Shown piece by piece: positions 35,743 to 49,069 of a stretch of DNA of 64,000 nt. How positions within the stretch are numbered: the first letter of the stretch is position 1; each line of letters opens with the position of its first letter. The notes beneath the pieces are model-generated. The model was not told the DNA's origin. It saw only the letters and a program-made list of their open reading frames with translations, and made no database searches. Location: positions 146,374,982 through 146,438,981 of the forward strand of contig CM041781.1 of the NCBI GenBank assembly GCA_023374045.1, in the 5' to 3' direction. The stretch is from Limonium bicolor (lineage: Eukaryota; Streptophyta; Magnoliopsida; Caryophyllales; Plumbaginaceae). Both the position numbers and the translations under genes were made by a program.

Positions 35743-37384
35743 AAAACACTCATTTTCTAAGCCTTCAAACACTTAACCAATATTCACCAAACTTATCCTA
35801 AACCCTCATAATGTCATCTAACATCATTTAGGCACTTAAACTACCTTATAACTTCCACCAAACTCTCCAAAACAACTTCCAAAGATCTTCTCAAACATTT
35901 CCTAAATTCTTACAAACATTCCTAACACTTGCCATATGCTTCCTTACATTTCCAACTTGTACATTTTGTCTAAAACTTCAACTAACCAAAGTGTTTCTTT
36001 TCTACCCATATAACTCCTCCTTAACATCATTGCTTGTTAAACCTTCCAAGGTTATCTTGCATGTCCATGCACAATTTCTCTTCTTTTCACTTGTTACTCA
36101 TCACTTAAACTCTTAAGCTTGCTTATACATTTCTTTCCATTATCTTAATACCTTGACATTGTTCTTCATTTACCTTAACCATGCAACACCCTCCTTAGAC
36201 ATTTCCACTTCTCTTATGCAACTTACTCACCATTCTCATGATCATACCCTCTTATACGTTTCTAGTCATTTTCCTTGACGACTTACAATATCCTCCTACC
36301 ATTTTCACTTCCATCACCCAAGTCCACACATTACCACTCAACTAAACCTTACTAGTCCACCACTAACATCACCACCTCTTACACAAACTTCTCGAACTCT
36401 CATTGTTCTTCTCTTAGTTCATACCTAAATCACCTTAAAGCATTATACACCTTTCCTCCAGATTTGCACAAGTCTTATCATTCCTCATACCATGTCTTTG
36501 GTGTGTTCAATGCACCCATCTAAACTCTAATTTCCTCATAGACCATTCTAGGTCATTCTAAACCTCAAGAACTCCTTAGTTAACTCATTTCCACTCAAAT
36601 TCCTTTGTATGACTCCTAGTAAATCCTAGGTCATATTAGTTCTCCACCATCACCTAAACCAACTCATTCACAACAAACTCAATATATTGCAATAATCTTA
36701 AATTGCATAGCACTAAGGCTCTTAAATGACATGGCTCTTAGGCCCTTAAATGACTTAAACTTAAACACTGAATTTCCCACATATATAAGCTTTCAACCTG
36801 CAAATACACTCATCAATCTCATAGTAGTTATAATGCTCTTAAAATCCACCTTAAACTTATATTACTAACTCATTCTCATTAGCTCCTTAATCACAAGTTC
36901 ATAAGCTTGTTTAAGTTTTTTCTTAGGTTATAACCCAATACACAATGTAAGCTCTAAGCCACATTGGTACTTATCTAAAACTCATTCCTTAATCTTAAAC
37001 CACCATTAGGTAAGCATTTTACCTTGTTTTCTCAAGCTTATCTTAATCTCCTCCTTAGACCTTCTTCTTGCATAGATCTCGGCCACCACTTAAACTTCCT
37101 TTGCCCATGTCTTAACCAATATTCAATGACTCATATGAGTATTAAACAATACACTAACCTCAAGGAATAAAAACCTAGGTTAGAAATGTGTTCTAAGGCA
37201 TAAAAGTGGATGATTACCTTTGAAGTCTCAAGGTAAACTTTGGTATTGAATGAAATAGGACCTCCACTAGTCCTTGGTGAATAAATCAAGCTAGAACAAG
37301 GCATAAAAACATAGCCCCATGAGAAGGAATTTTCGGCCATGTACAAGAAATGATGGAAACATGGTTTTTCTTACATTTTCTTTA

Positions 37385-37685
37385 CCTTAAGAGAATGGAG
37401 AAGCTAATGAGCTCTTCAAACTTGGTTTTCCTCCATCAATGGAGTTTCCTCTTGGCACCAAAATTGAGCTTTGAAGGATTTGAAAAGATAGAAGGATAGG
37501 TCTTGACCTAATTAAGAGAAATATGTGTTTAGTTTTTGATTTGGAGCAAAGACGAACACTTAGTGAGTGATTGAAGGTGGAGCACCCATGGATGGAGCTC
37601 TCTCGGTTTGGAGCAAAAGAAGAGAAGAAGAAATCGGGTGAAGTAGAGAAATGAAGAGAGAGAAGAAGAAAAGGTGGCTTATAAG
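37385..37685 (-). promoter_or_regulatory. Predicted promoter and first leader exon in LTR C
   Basis: A TATA-like box at 37678-37685, then a C/T-rich leader, then a donor CTTAAG|GTAAAG (intron from 37385 leftwards). A matching acceptor CTACACAG|GTACATC would lie at about 34105, so the cassette would sit inside a 5' leader intron. Confidence 0.4.
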
Positions 37686-38322
37686 AGATATTTGCTTTAA
37701 TAAAGCAAATAGTACTCTTTTACTTATCTCTTCTTTTTTCCTTATTTGACTACTTATGGTGACTCACCCTCCTTTAGAAAACCGGCCCCCTACCTTAAAT
37801 AAGGCTAGTCATGGTCTTTGTTGACCAACTAATTAGCTTATATTGATTAAAACTTAAACTAGTCACTATTTGGCACTATTCACTAATCAGTGCACATATT
37901 TCTGAAATTTTTATTTCCCATTGATTTAGACCTCCTAATGTGATACTAATTAGTACACATGTTGATTAAAGAGTAATGATGGACATTTAGCCACTCAAAA
38001 CTCAATTCTAAGACAATTTCTCAAAAATGTGCTTTAAGACTTCTTAAAGCACATTTTGTGTTTTCACTTGTTTTCAAGCTTGGTTTTCTTTGCTAATTGA
38101 TTTAAAATGACCATTAGGATATTACTAAGGTCTTATCATGATATTTGGGTACTCACCCAAGTCTCTCCAAGCTTAGAGCACGTTTTTGCCCTGATTGCCT
38201 TTAAGGCACTTTCTTGTGTTTTCCTTGGTTTAAATTATCTACCAATCTTTCTAAGGCATATTCTAGCCTTACTACATCATAATTTGATGTTTGCTTAGCA
38301 TACTTAGGTTTGGGGTATTTCA

Positions 38323-40318
38323 GGAAGCAAGGAAATAATATTAGGGGGGGCAAGAAATCCATTATTATAAGCATTATCATATTAAGAAAATAAAAAAGAG
38401 AAAAAAAATAGATGATATTATTACCTTTCCGCTCATGCTGCACAACAGAAGCAATGAGGAAGAAAGAGACATAGAGACCACCCCAATTACTGCAGACAGC
38501 GGTGAAGGAAGGTAATAATATTAGGGGGGCAAGAAACCCATTACTACAAGCATTATCATATTAAGCACGTATATACTGCAATGTAATGGGAGAACATAGA
38601 TGTTATAAAGTTATAGATCTTACCACTTTATTAATGTGAAACTTGAAGTAAATTTTTTAAATAGTTTGAGAATTAAGAACAAAATGATTTGTAGTTATTT
38701 TTTTTCTTTTCATAGTAGTTTTATTTACCATTTCAATTTATATGAATTTAAGTTATAAATTTGCTAGATATGAATTGTTTTAATACCGTACAAGCTGCTC
38801 ACAGTTTAAAGGCGTTTAATTAACATCTGTTTCAGCTCTATTTATTTATTTGTACTGTTAGTGTGCTGCTTGTTATGCAGTATATCTCCTCTGTTTTATT
38901 TGAGTTAACATTTTTTTGTTACATTTTCTTACTTCCGACGCTCTTCTTTCTCTTATAAGGGTTGTAACTTTTTCAACGCTCTTTGCGAAAAAAGTAATAC
39001 AGTATACCAGTATTACTTTGATTTCAGCACCGAATTAATCATTTCAAATTTGTCTAAAACAACATATTAAGCTAGTTTTTTCAGGATTTTTTAATTAATA
39101 GTCTATTTTTTTGCAGGAATTATGTAAAATTATAATAGTCAACAACATATATACATATGAATTCAAACTTTTTCATGTCAACATACGACTTATATATGGT
39201 TTATGATATTGGTATCATGTAGTCATTATGTAATGAATTCAACGTATAACGTTTAGATCTAATTAGTTTAGTAACAAAATTCATATACAATAAATCTATT
39301 AAAACTTGTTTTGAATTACAAACTTGTTTACCGCATCTATATAATGAAAAGTTAAAACTTATAGTGTGGAAAAAAATAATAAATTATAAAATGGTCTATA
39401 ATACTTGAACTAAGTTATTTTATATAGTAGATGTTTATATGCATTATTTGTATATTGAGTTGCAATTTTAATTTTTTAATAATAGTTTCATAGTCATGTT
39501 TAAAATTCTAGTTCTATATTTATATAATTAAATTTATCATCTGTATCATTAACCCCGTTTTATCCGTATCCGTACTTCCGTATCGCATATTTATATAACT
39601 AAACTCCCGTACCGTTTTTTACAACTTTGGGTTGTATGCAGAGGGCACAAACAACAAAAATATCAACTCAGGCATTTTATTGAACACCTTATATGCACAA
39701 CTATTTATACTTGTTCAATAATCTATCTATATTCAAATTATGCACACACAACTAAACTAACAATCAATAACTATATTACAACTAGTTATTCAATCAACAA
39801 GACAATAATTAACATATTTCGAAGTTACAAATCGGAATTCGAACCCAGGGTTCCCGCAGCACCGACGATCGACGCCTGTGACCAGGAACGACTAGCGGTG
39901 GCGACGGCAATGGCGGCGGCGAGCAATGGTGGCGCGCGCGGAAGGAGAAGGTGGCGGTGGTGGTAGCGGAGTCGCAGGCGCCGAGAGGAAATCGCTGTCG
40001 CCTTCTTCGTTCTCGCGAGATTACAGAAGAGAATGAAGAGGAGAAGACGAAGTGGAGCCGATTTGGGGAAATAAAACAACTCTATCGCAGCGGTTCCTAA
40101 TAAAACCGCTGAGATAGGTCTGTAAAAAAGACCTATCTCAGCGGTTCTTAGTAGGAACCGCTGTGATAGAGTTATTTTTTTTAACGACCCTAGCGCAGTG
40201 GTTGTTACTTACAACCGCTGAGATAGGTGTGCGGGATTTTTAAAAACAGCCTATCTCAGCGGTTGTTTTTACAACCGCTGCAGTAGGTGCGCTGCGATAG
40301 ACCATTTTTCTACTAGTG
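38323..40318 (-). mobile_element. CACTA (En/Spm-type) transposon remnant
   Basis: The right end, read on the minus strand, starts CACTAGTAGAAAAATGG, a typical plant CACTA terminus. It is followed by a subterminal region (40080-40318) with seven exact copies and one variant of AGCGGTT in both orientations. The rest is AT-rich with no transposase motif. A near-repeat of about 60 bp occurs at 38324-38386 and 38509-38567. An 84-codon minus-strand frame (39825-40079) begins just inside the subterminal region; it is Arg/Ala/Leu-rich and has no recognisable domain. The left end is lost at the border with LTR C. Confidence 0.7.
40080..40318. repeat. CACTA subterminal inverted-repeat array
   Basis: Paired AGCGGTT and AACCGCT motifs, mostly within CTATCTCAGCGGTT / AACCGCTGAGATAG contexts, form four potential hairpins. 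In known CACTA elements such motifs bind the TnpA-like protein. Confidence 0.75.
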
Positions 40319-40767
40319 GTTTTACTAAACTTTTTGCATGTTTTTGATTGAGATAAGATTAGGAATGAATAAATGTTTGTTCTCTCAAGAGGCAAGCTTT
40401 CTAATGACTTGGAGATTCATGTTTTAAACTTTTTATTCTCTTTATTAACATGAGTATATGATCTTTCTCCTAATTATTCCTTTATTTACTTCTGGGTATT
40501 ATTTTCTTTCCATGTTCGAATTGTGAAAAATCTTTTGGGTACAAATCTTAAAAAGGGTTTATGTGAAAAAAGAAAGAAGAAGAAGAAATAGAAAAAATAA
40601 AAGAAAGAAAAAATCTACCTCCAAAGGAAAAGCACTATATTCCTTGAGGTTGGAAAAGGTGCCGCAAAATAAAAACAACAAATGAGAGTTTTTCCTTTTA
40701 TTTTTCTCTGAAATTCCCTGTTCTTCAATGCAAATAAAATCATGGTTGATTCAGAAACCGTTGCAAA
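40319..40767. other. Unassigned AT-rich spacer between two CACTA ends
   Basis: There is a purine-rich run around 40568-40610 and no open frame, terminal repeat or protein motif I can recognise. It may be the sequence into which the two CACTA elements inserted. Confidence 0.4.
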
Positions 40768-40902
40768 CACTACTACATATATTATCTATGGAGGCAACTT
40801 TTGCTACCTCTATAAACAAAAATATTGCCTCTATACATTATTAGAGGCGAAAAAAAGATTCCCTCTAGGTTGCCTCTGAAGGTCGTCTCAGTTGAATATG
40901 GA
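40768..40902 (+). mobile_element. Second CACTA terminus, truncated by LTR F
   Basis: Begins CACTACTACA with short repeated TTGCCTCT / GAGGCAA motifs after it, as in CACTA ends. It belongs to a different family from the terminus at 40318. Only 135 bp remain before the LTR at 40903. Confidence 0.55.
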
Positions 40903-42689
40903 TGTAACACCCCTACCGCTAATACCGTCATTACTGTCCAATCTTCTTATACATCCATACTCACGCAGCGGATACATACTTGCACAACGGCGGGTGATAC
41001 AATGCCCTTAGCCACCCACGTGACTAACAAGGCTACTGCTACATACAGCATCGGTCTGATGGACCGGAATATACGAGTGCTACACAAATACAATCCTTAC
41101 TACAATCACATTGGGTACTACAACTTCCATTGAACACAATACTCTATTACAATACCATACAATACAATATAACATACCGATTTTACTAAATTCCGAATAC
41201 AAATGCAATACTTCATCCAAGTGCATACATACTCACTAAGAGTCTACATATACCCATTCCTCACAAACTACATACTTCCAAATACATAATGGTATATCCC
41301 TTGGTACAGTCCTACAACTAAGGCTACAAGCCATATACAATTCTCTATTATCTACAATTCTCTTAAAAGCTATCTAAATGTAGCTACCGGTCTCTTACCA
41401 TAACCATGTCTACTTCGGTACCTGTACAAACAAAAACATTGCCACTAGGGGCTCAGCTTACGCTACATATGACTTCTGCATACCCCGCGTACTAGCGAGG
41501 GTACGCCGACCACTTAGTCGAATACATGCAATTCATTTTATTCATACATACATGCATACATGCTTTCATACATCATACTATAGTACTACACAAAGAATAC
41601 ATACATACACTTCAATACATACACGGAAGACAATACAAGTCAACCAATACTTACTTACCTTCACCGAAATACGCATACACAATACATACACAATACATAC
41701 ACAATACTTGTTAGCTCCGTTTGTCCACCCGGGTTAATCGGGTGGAGATTACTCTTTTACTCGAGGTCAATGACTTACACCAGCCAAGACCATTACTCAT
41801 ACATACTTTACTTACTTACTACTTACTCAAGTCAAGTCGTCGGGACCTCCGGGCAAGGACTACACCGTCCCACCACCGGGCTTTACTTGGCTCACTAATC
41901 CAGGATGCTACCCATTTAAGGGGTTTGGGCCGTGGAAAAGTTTAAGAGCCAGGAATCGTATCCAACCTCTTGTGTCTCCTCATCCTCACGCGTGGCCGAA
42001 ACTATATCGAACTTCTACTCATTTGAATTTACTCAATACTTACGTTAGGAGTTAGGTAGTTAGGAATTAGTAGAAGTCAACACATCCAAGCCACACAGAA
42101 TACATTACTCACATACACAACCATACAAGGTACAATACATTACACAAGTACACTACAAGGTACATACACACTTCATCTTCATCCATTCATTTCATGAATT
42201 ATACAAACTAAATGTTCAAGACAAATATATCAATAACAATATAAACAAGCACAAGTAAGTGCAATAAAGTCTGATTCATGCATTTATCTTATTTAGGTGA
42301 TCAAATAAGCACACAAATCGGGGTAACCAGGTTAGGATACAGAGCATGAAGAAATCATACCTTTCACCGGGATTTACTTTACCGGGTGTTCCCTTGTTCC
42401 TTTGGTTCACTCGCGTTCCTCGAGTCTTATTCTCGGACCAATGACTACATGCCAAATGGTTCAATTAATACTAAGCATTACAGTACATACATAATTACTA
42501 CTCCCGTACTTACACCGTCATCCCGTTATTTCGGTTTAACTTAATGTCTTTAAACTTACAACTTTCTTAATTACTTCTCATACTTGTTTTCTTACTCATA
42601 TACTTACTTTCTTACCATTATTGTTACATTAATGGTGTATTACTAAAGTCCCATATATATGTACATATCTATATATATATACATACATA

Positions 42690-42758
42690 TATATGATTAC
42701 ATTATTATTATTATATTATTATTATTATTATTTTATATTATTATTATTATATTATTAT
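42690..42758. repeat. TAT/TTA microsatellite
   Basis: Imperfect trinucleotide repeat ATTATT next to the cassette of LTR F. Confidence 0.8.
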
Positions 42759-42770
42759 TTGTAAGTTAGG

Positions 42771-43016
42771 GCCGACCGACCCAACCCCTTGGGTCGGTCC
42801 ATTCCAGTAAGTTTTTCCGTCCTCCAGACTTACCCGACCGACCCACCGACCGACCCAACCTCTGGGTCGGTCGAAGTCAGAAACCTCAACTCCTAAGGAT
42901 TTTGTCCAACCGACCCACGACCGACACACCCGTCTGGGTCGGCCGAAGTCAGAAAGTTTGTTCCAGTGATTTTAAGCCCCGACCGATCCTACCTGCTGGG
43001 TCGGTCGGTTGCAGAA
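42771..43016. repeat. Inverted-repeat cassette, GACCGACCCA type (LTR F)
   Basis: Four units of about 64 bp with arms GACCGACCCA / TGGGTCGGTC and spacers with CATTCCAG or GAAGTCAG. Confidence 0.75.
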
Positions 43017-43090
43017 CTTGCCTACAGATTTTGTTTTTCACCTATTTTCTTACCCATTTCTTCCTCAATCTTCCTACCTCTAATTCCACA

Positions 43091-46000
43091 TATAACACCC
43101 TTATCGCTAATACCGTCATTACTTCACAAATACTTACCTTCGCAGCGGATACTCCTTACACAACGGCGGGTGTACAATGCCGTTAGTCACCCATGTGACT
43201 AACAAGGCGAGTTACAGTACTACATACTATCGGTCTGATGAACATGAACATACCGAGTACTCTACATGATACAATACTTCCCATTGCATACTCATCCATA
43301 ATCCAATTACAACTCCAATACATTACTATACCGAGTATACTACAACCCTTAAATTACCGACACAGTTTAAGCTTCCAAATTCGCATTACAATACAAGTGC
43401 TAATCCCTACTATACAACAACCCATGCTTACGTAGCAGTCCCCGTCCTACTCTCTCGAACGGTGATCAGCTTCGGGTACCTGCACACTAAAAACGGTCCC
43501 CCGAGGGGGTCAGCTTACGCTGCGCATGAAATTCGCATATACCGCATGCTAACCGCGGTACGCCGACTACTTTGGGTCGGATATACATGGAGTTCATTTT
43601 ACATGCATACATACATACTCATGCTACAACAATACATTCACAATACCTACATACACATACAAGGTTCAATACTTACTAAGGAAGACAATTCGATAGTTAA
43701 CCGTTCCTACTAGTTATTTGTTCAATACCTTTCTGTTGCGTTACTCGTTACTCTACTCATACTCACTCCTTACTCTTGTATACTCATCACTCCATGTTCA
43801 GTACCTTACGATACACGCTCCTTACTCTGTACTCGTACTACGGGCATACTTGTACTCAATACCCCATACGACCACATACTCAATACTCAGTACTACGCAC
43901 ACTTACTCAATACTCGGTACTCATTCATGCACATACTCACTTCTTACTCAGTACTCATCACTTTACTCTTACATACGCAATACTCATTACTCATTACTTT
44001 GGCCTCTGGGCGGGGTCATACTCAAGACTCGCCACCGGACCTACAATACGAGGGCTATACGCTTAGCTCCTCAAATACTCAAATGTCCGTTTTACCGGAC
44101 TACTCAAATTCCCAGCACTCTTCTCTCAGAGTATAATACAATCTCATGGATTAGCCTAGAAGTACTCTCGATAACCTCTGCTAGCTTAGGGAATTACCAC
44201 CGTCTAGTATCCTCAGATTTAAGGGTTTCCCCAACATATCGAATACTCTCTCGTTCGGGGCATACTTACATCAGTCGGGTCCTCTCATAATGGGTCGACT
44301 AATTGCTAAGGGGTTGGAGATCCCTCATCATTCTTTACTACTCTCATGGTTCATGTCTTGCACCAAGATTAATTCCTCTATAGAGGTTACTTATATTTTT
44401 CCACTACTTATTGTTTGTAGGTTATTCATTTCGGTTCTCCTACCATTATCGGGGTTATTACTCCTGTACACTCTCTCACATTCTAGTGAGTTCCTTGGTT
44501 TAGTTATCGTTTATTGATTCGTCGGTTAGTGCGTTGTTACGGTGCCATTACTACACGATACGACTCTTACCACGAGTTCTACACGATTAAGGCACATCTA
44601 TGAGTCGATCTACGCACTAGGTGAAGCCACACAATCAAGCAGAAGGTTAGCTCGCACAACATACATCAAGACATACAATGAAAGGCAATAACCGTTTTCA
44701 TGCTTTAATCTTGATTAGCCGGCATACAGCTTACAAATCAACGTAACTCGGTTAGCATACGGGGCATGAGAAATCATACCTTTCACCGGAGTTAGCTTTA
44801 CCATGTGTTCCTTGTTCCTTGGTTCACACTTGTTCCACTGATAATATTTCCACATTGTTATTAATACTATGCTCATACGATATACAAGTAGTTACTACTC
44901 CCTTACTTACCCCGTTATCCCGGTACACTTAATGTTCTTATACTTACAATTCCTTAACTTGTTTCCTTACTCACATGTGCATTTCCTCATCCTTTCTTTC
45001 CATTAATGTTGTGTTACTACATTTACACATACCTATGTGTATAGGCATATACTTATATACATATGATAACCCTAATCATATATATATATATATTTTGTTT
45101 TGACTCGACCGACCTTACCCAGGGTCGGTCCCAAGGTCGGTCGAAGTCAGTAAGGAATTACGCTGGAAAATTACAGGGCCGACCGACCTTGCAAGTCCGG
45201 TCCCAAGGTCGGTCCCATTCCAGTGAGTTACTTAATGGAAAATTTTAGCCCGACCGACCTTGCAAGTCCGGTCGCAGGTCGGTCCATTCCAGTAACTTAA
45301 AAGATGGAAAATTTTTGAGTCGACCGACCTTGCAAGTCCGGTCACAAGGTCGGTCCATTCCAGTAGGTTGCATTACGGGAAAATCTTCTGGCCGACCGAC
45401 CTTGCATGTCCGGTCCCAAGGTCGGTCCATTCCAGAAGGTTTCCGCCCTTTGTAAATCTGGGCTCGACGACCTTGCAAGTTCGGTCCCAAGGTCGGTCCG
45501 GCCCAGTACTTCAGTTTTCATTTCTGTTTTCAGTCCTCTCCTTTACCCATTACTTCCCCATTGTTCCTACACTTAATCCCACATATTTTAACACTACTTA
45601 GGCCCTCAAAATTGCCTTGGTTCATCCCCCAAATACCTTACTCATTTCTAAATCCATATACACAATTTCTCATCACTCCCTTCAACACTTGTAACAGTTT
45701 TTGTTACACTTATGCTACAGATTTTATAATTCACTTCTCCCATCCAATACTTCCTCAATCATTGCCATTCCTAGCATCCTAATTACCTTACCTTACCATG
45801 CCAATTCATTTCAAGCATCTACACTTCAATGCCCAAGTTCAACATCAATTTACTAAATCTTGCACACTAGTTTTTCTCTAGTTTCTACAATGTTTCACTA
45901 CACTTCTTGCTACAGATTTTATATCCTTTCCTTCTTATATTACAACCACTACTCCATGGTCATTAAACATCTCCATTATCCCCAATACATACCTTGGTTT

Positions 46001-47655
46001 CCCATTCACCAAGTCATCCACAAATGTACATATTCCTACCATAACTTTGCCTATAGTTCACCTACAATCCTCATATCCACATATACCTATTACCACCAAA
46101 ATCATTCCTATTTAGCCACACCCATACAAGGGGTCCTACCGCAATACAAGCAAATCTTAATACATCAAAATCCTCAAAACACCATATCAATACACATACA
46201 CAATTCCTTGGCTCTAGGGCCTACTATCCACATACTTGTTCACAAATACCCAACTTTCACGATTACAATTCTAATACAATGGTTTATGTTCTTTTATTTG
46301 TTTACCCGTTCCCATTACACTAATGCATTAAATTAAGCATTAAGAAGGAGCTCTAACCGTGAGCTTTTGATTCCTTCATTTCTTTTCCATTTCTCCTCCT
46401 TCTTCTTTTGTTCTAAATCGGTTTGTGGGGAATGGAGTTGCCAAACTCCATTCCCATCACCCAATTACACAAAGAAAAGTATAATCAATACACTAACCCT
46501 TAGATTCATACTAATCCATTGAGATATTCAAAACAAGATTTCTAGGGTTTACCTTTGGAGTGTTTTAGGAGGGGTTTTAGCCCTTGGTTCAAGAAGGTGT
46601 TCTCACACCATTGGAGGGTTGAAGCAAAGCTCCAAAACAAGATGAAAAACAAGGTAAGAGAGAGAGACAAAAATCGGCCATACCGAGAGATGGAGAGAAA
46701 AGTGAGGTCTTTCATGGAGATTTTAACCTTGTTGGGGAAGAGGAGACTCCAAGCCCACAATGGTGTGCTTTTCTCTTCAAATGGGGAAAACCCATGGAGA
46801 TTAAGTTGTTCATTTTCGGATTTGAAAAGAGAGAAATGTAGAGGAGGAGGAGGGAGTTGAATATGTGTTATTTTTACCATTTCGAGCTCAAATGGAGCTA
46901 GAGCATGAGGAAGAATGAAGAGAAGCCATGGGAGGTGTGGAGCTTCTCAAAAATCGCCCAGCTCAAAGAGAGGAGGTGATGGTAAGAGAGGGAAAATGGG
47001 AGAGAGAGAGAAGAGGGAAAAGTGAGAATGAGAGGTGAGAGAGGGTTACTTCACTTTTGACTTTTTCTACTTTTGATTTACTTATTTGTTACTTGTGTGT
47101 GTGAGAGTGAGCTGTTATACCAGTAAAAACCGGCCCCCACTGTTATACTAGCTGGAGCGTTTTTGTCTTTTACAGAAAACGCTCGTTATTTTACCCGGTT
47201 TTGATACTATTCACTAACCGGGCCCGTTTTCCGGAATTTTCTCGTTTCTTATTTTTATTGGTTATTAAGCTTCCGTAAATGCTTAATAATTATTATTTAA
47301 TGATTTATAATTTTTACGGGTCCGTTTGACCACTTAAAGTCACGTTTTCGGGTTTCCTCGAAAAACGTGCGCTAAAGCTCTTTTAGCGTTTTAATACATT
47401 TCTTGGATCCGTTTTCTTCGGGAATCGTTCCCGTATACTAATTAGGCATGAATAAGCCTTAGGAATCCTCATAATACTAACCGAGGTCTCGTACCTCCTT
47501 GGTTATTTAACGCTCCTTTTAGCGTTTTCCGCTTTCTAAGCGTTTCCTCATTTCTTTTGGATTTATTTTCCTTACCAAAAATTACTTAGGCACTATTAGG
47601 CCCTTAAATACTATATTAATAATATAATCACCATATTTAAGTTCGGGGTATTTCA
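43091..47655 (-). mobile_element. E4 3' LTR (D), complete, 4565 bp
   Basis: The left end reads TATAACACCC, a one-base change from TGTAACACCC. The right end is GGGGTATTTCA followed by a PPT. It is collinear with LTR E with many one-base indels. A long stretch of degenerate TACTCA-type repeats (43700-44000) gives spurious open frames of up to 190 codons. It also holds a GC hairpin (about 43496-43513), AT dinucleotide run (45076-45093) and the cassette (45106-45510). Confidence 0.9.
45106..45510. repeat. Inverted-repeat cassette, GACCGACCTT type (LTR D)
   Basis: Six units of roughly 65-72 bp. Arms GACCGACCTT / AAGGTCGGTC enclose GCAAGTCCGGTCCC-like loops, with a CATTCCAGT spacer. Confidence 0.85.
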
Positions 47656-47656
47656 A

Positions 47657-47690
47657 TCTACCCCCCTTAAAGAACTTTGCCCTCAAAGTT
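47657..47690 (-). promoter_or_regulatory. E4 terminal polypurine tract with hairpin
   Basis: TCTACCCCCCTTAAAG on the plus strand. Hairpin arms AACTTTG (47673-47679) and CAAAGTT (47684-47690), loop CCCT. Confidence 0.8.
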
Positions 47691-48425
47691 GGTGAATCTA
47701 ATATGTTACTTGTATAAATCTCTATGCTAAGGTTATACCTCTACATACTTGTCAAACTCCAAATGTCTGACATGATGCATACTACGCATCCAAACAGCAT
47801 GTCACTGCATGCATAGCAATCAAAAATATCCGTTTTACTTCTCTCCAAGGGGGTCCATCCGCAGACAATTAGGTACAATCCTCCCCCAATGGCGAGTGAT
47901 CCCTCAGGTACCGGTCACGTTTGAACACTTACGCTTTCTGGTTCACGGCCATGACTTGAGCACTTACACTTTCTGGCTCCACGGTCCTTTGGTTCTGATC
48001 AAATTCATTTGCACATATAGAGATCCTCAGGCACTTACTCATACTTACTTACTCATACTTTACTCATACTTACTCGGGACTACGCTGCCCCAGTGCCCTT
48101 GGAAAAATACAAAACACACACTGTTACCGTACAACCGGTGTAGTGGTTTCAAAACTAATCAACACTCCCAGACTCACAACTAGCTTCTCCTCCTATGGTT
48201 TCGACCGGATACCCGTGCCTACGCATGGAAGATCCACTAGCGCCCGTGGGAGCGGTTTCAAACCGATCCTCATTCTCAAGTTTGAAGAAAACATTGTACC
48301 AAATTAGTTTTGGAAATTCATTTTGAAAACTTGCATACATCTCCCAATTTCAATTTATGATGATTATTCCTATTACTAGTGTTATTATTGTGGCCACTTA
48401 AGGGAGCTTCCAGAGTCCTTCAACC

Positions 48426-48444
48426 CCAATGTGATCAGCATTGG
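48426..48444 (-). other. Hairpin with self-complementary loop (E4)
   Basis: Arms CCAATG / CATTGG with the same TGATCA-containing loop as in E1 and E3. Two of the six stem pairs differ from E1, each by a matched double change. Confidence 0.65.
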
Positions 48445-49033
48445 TGTTGAATTATCCTTCCACTCCAATTTGTGTTCGGTTCCCTTGATCGCTAGCAAAT
48501 CAAGTTCCACTTCCCACCTCAATACAAACAGACAGCTCGTCAAACATCATTTCGTTTTCTATCTTTTTAATCTTGCTACTCATAATCATACACATACATT
48601 TTCCAATTTATATATTCACTTACTTACTTACTAATCATCTCATCGACTATTACTACATCATCTCCAACTACTATACTCAAGAAATTCATGGGTGTAATAT
48701 CCCATTAATTTGCTATACCAAATTTATACTCATAAAATACATCGGTTGTATACCGATTTATACTCATTACATACATCGGTTCCAACCGATTTGTACTCCT
48801 CAAGTCTCCCATACATACTCATTCCTCATACTATTACCAATCGGGGTTCTCATTCCCCTGGAGTTTCACTACTCCTTTTCCTATACTTGCTTCTCAAATT
48901 ACCACAATTACACGATGAGTGAATACAAATGTTTATGTAACATAAGTATCAACCATCAAAACGAATTCTCTTGCGCTATGCGCATTGTAGTTTACGCACC
49001 TATCACGTAAAACATACATTTCGCGGTTTTCGC

Positions 49034-49069
49034 TCTACCCCCCTTAAAAGGGATTACGCCCACGTAATC
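49034..49069 (-). promoter_or_regulatory. E4 internal polypurine tract with hairpin
   Basis: TCTACCCCCCTTAAAAG on the plus strand, then arms GATTACG (49052-49058) and CGTAATC (49063-49069), loop CCCA. Confidence 0.6.

Larger units (their letters stand above)
33811..38322 (-). mobile_element. E3 5' LTR (C), complete, 4512 bp
   Basis: Starts TGTAACACCCC next to the PBS and ends GGGGTATTTCA. It contains a GC-rich hairpin (about 34121-34140), hairpin minisatellite units (about 34390-34640), the inverted-repeat cassette (35488-35742), and a TATA-like box with pyrimidine-rich leader (37678-37685 and downstream on the minus strand). It abuts CACTA-derived sequence on the right. Confidence 0.92.
40903..43090 (-). 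mobile_element. LTR fragment F (E4 family, first ~2.2 kb only)
   Basis: Starts TGTAACACCCC and follows LTRs D and E in order (weak GC hairpin near 41441, CATACA-rich stretches 41520-41710, TAT microsatellite 42690-42758, cassette 42771-43016). It stops where LTR D begins. E4 evidently inserted into it. The remainder is not in the window. Confidence 0.8.

Noticed and set aside
39836..39850. GTTCGAACCC-like sequence resembling a tRNA T-arm
   Set aside because: No matching A box, acceptor stem or anticodon arm is found nearby.
43718..44290. 190-codon plus-strand open frame
   Set aside because: It runs through degenerate TACTCA/TTACTC repeats in LTR D, is antisense to the element, has low-complexity Tyr/Ser/Leu/Thr composition and overlaps open frames in the other two phases.
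45106..45510. Repeat-spacer look of the cassette, reminiscent of a CRISPR array
   Set aside because: The spacers are also repeated, the genome is a plant, and there are no cas genes.
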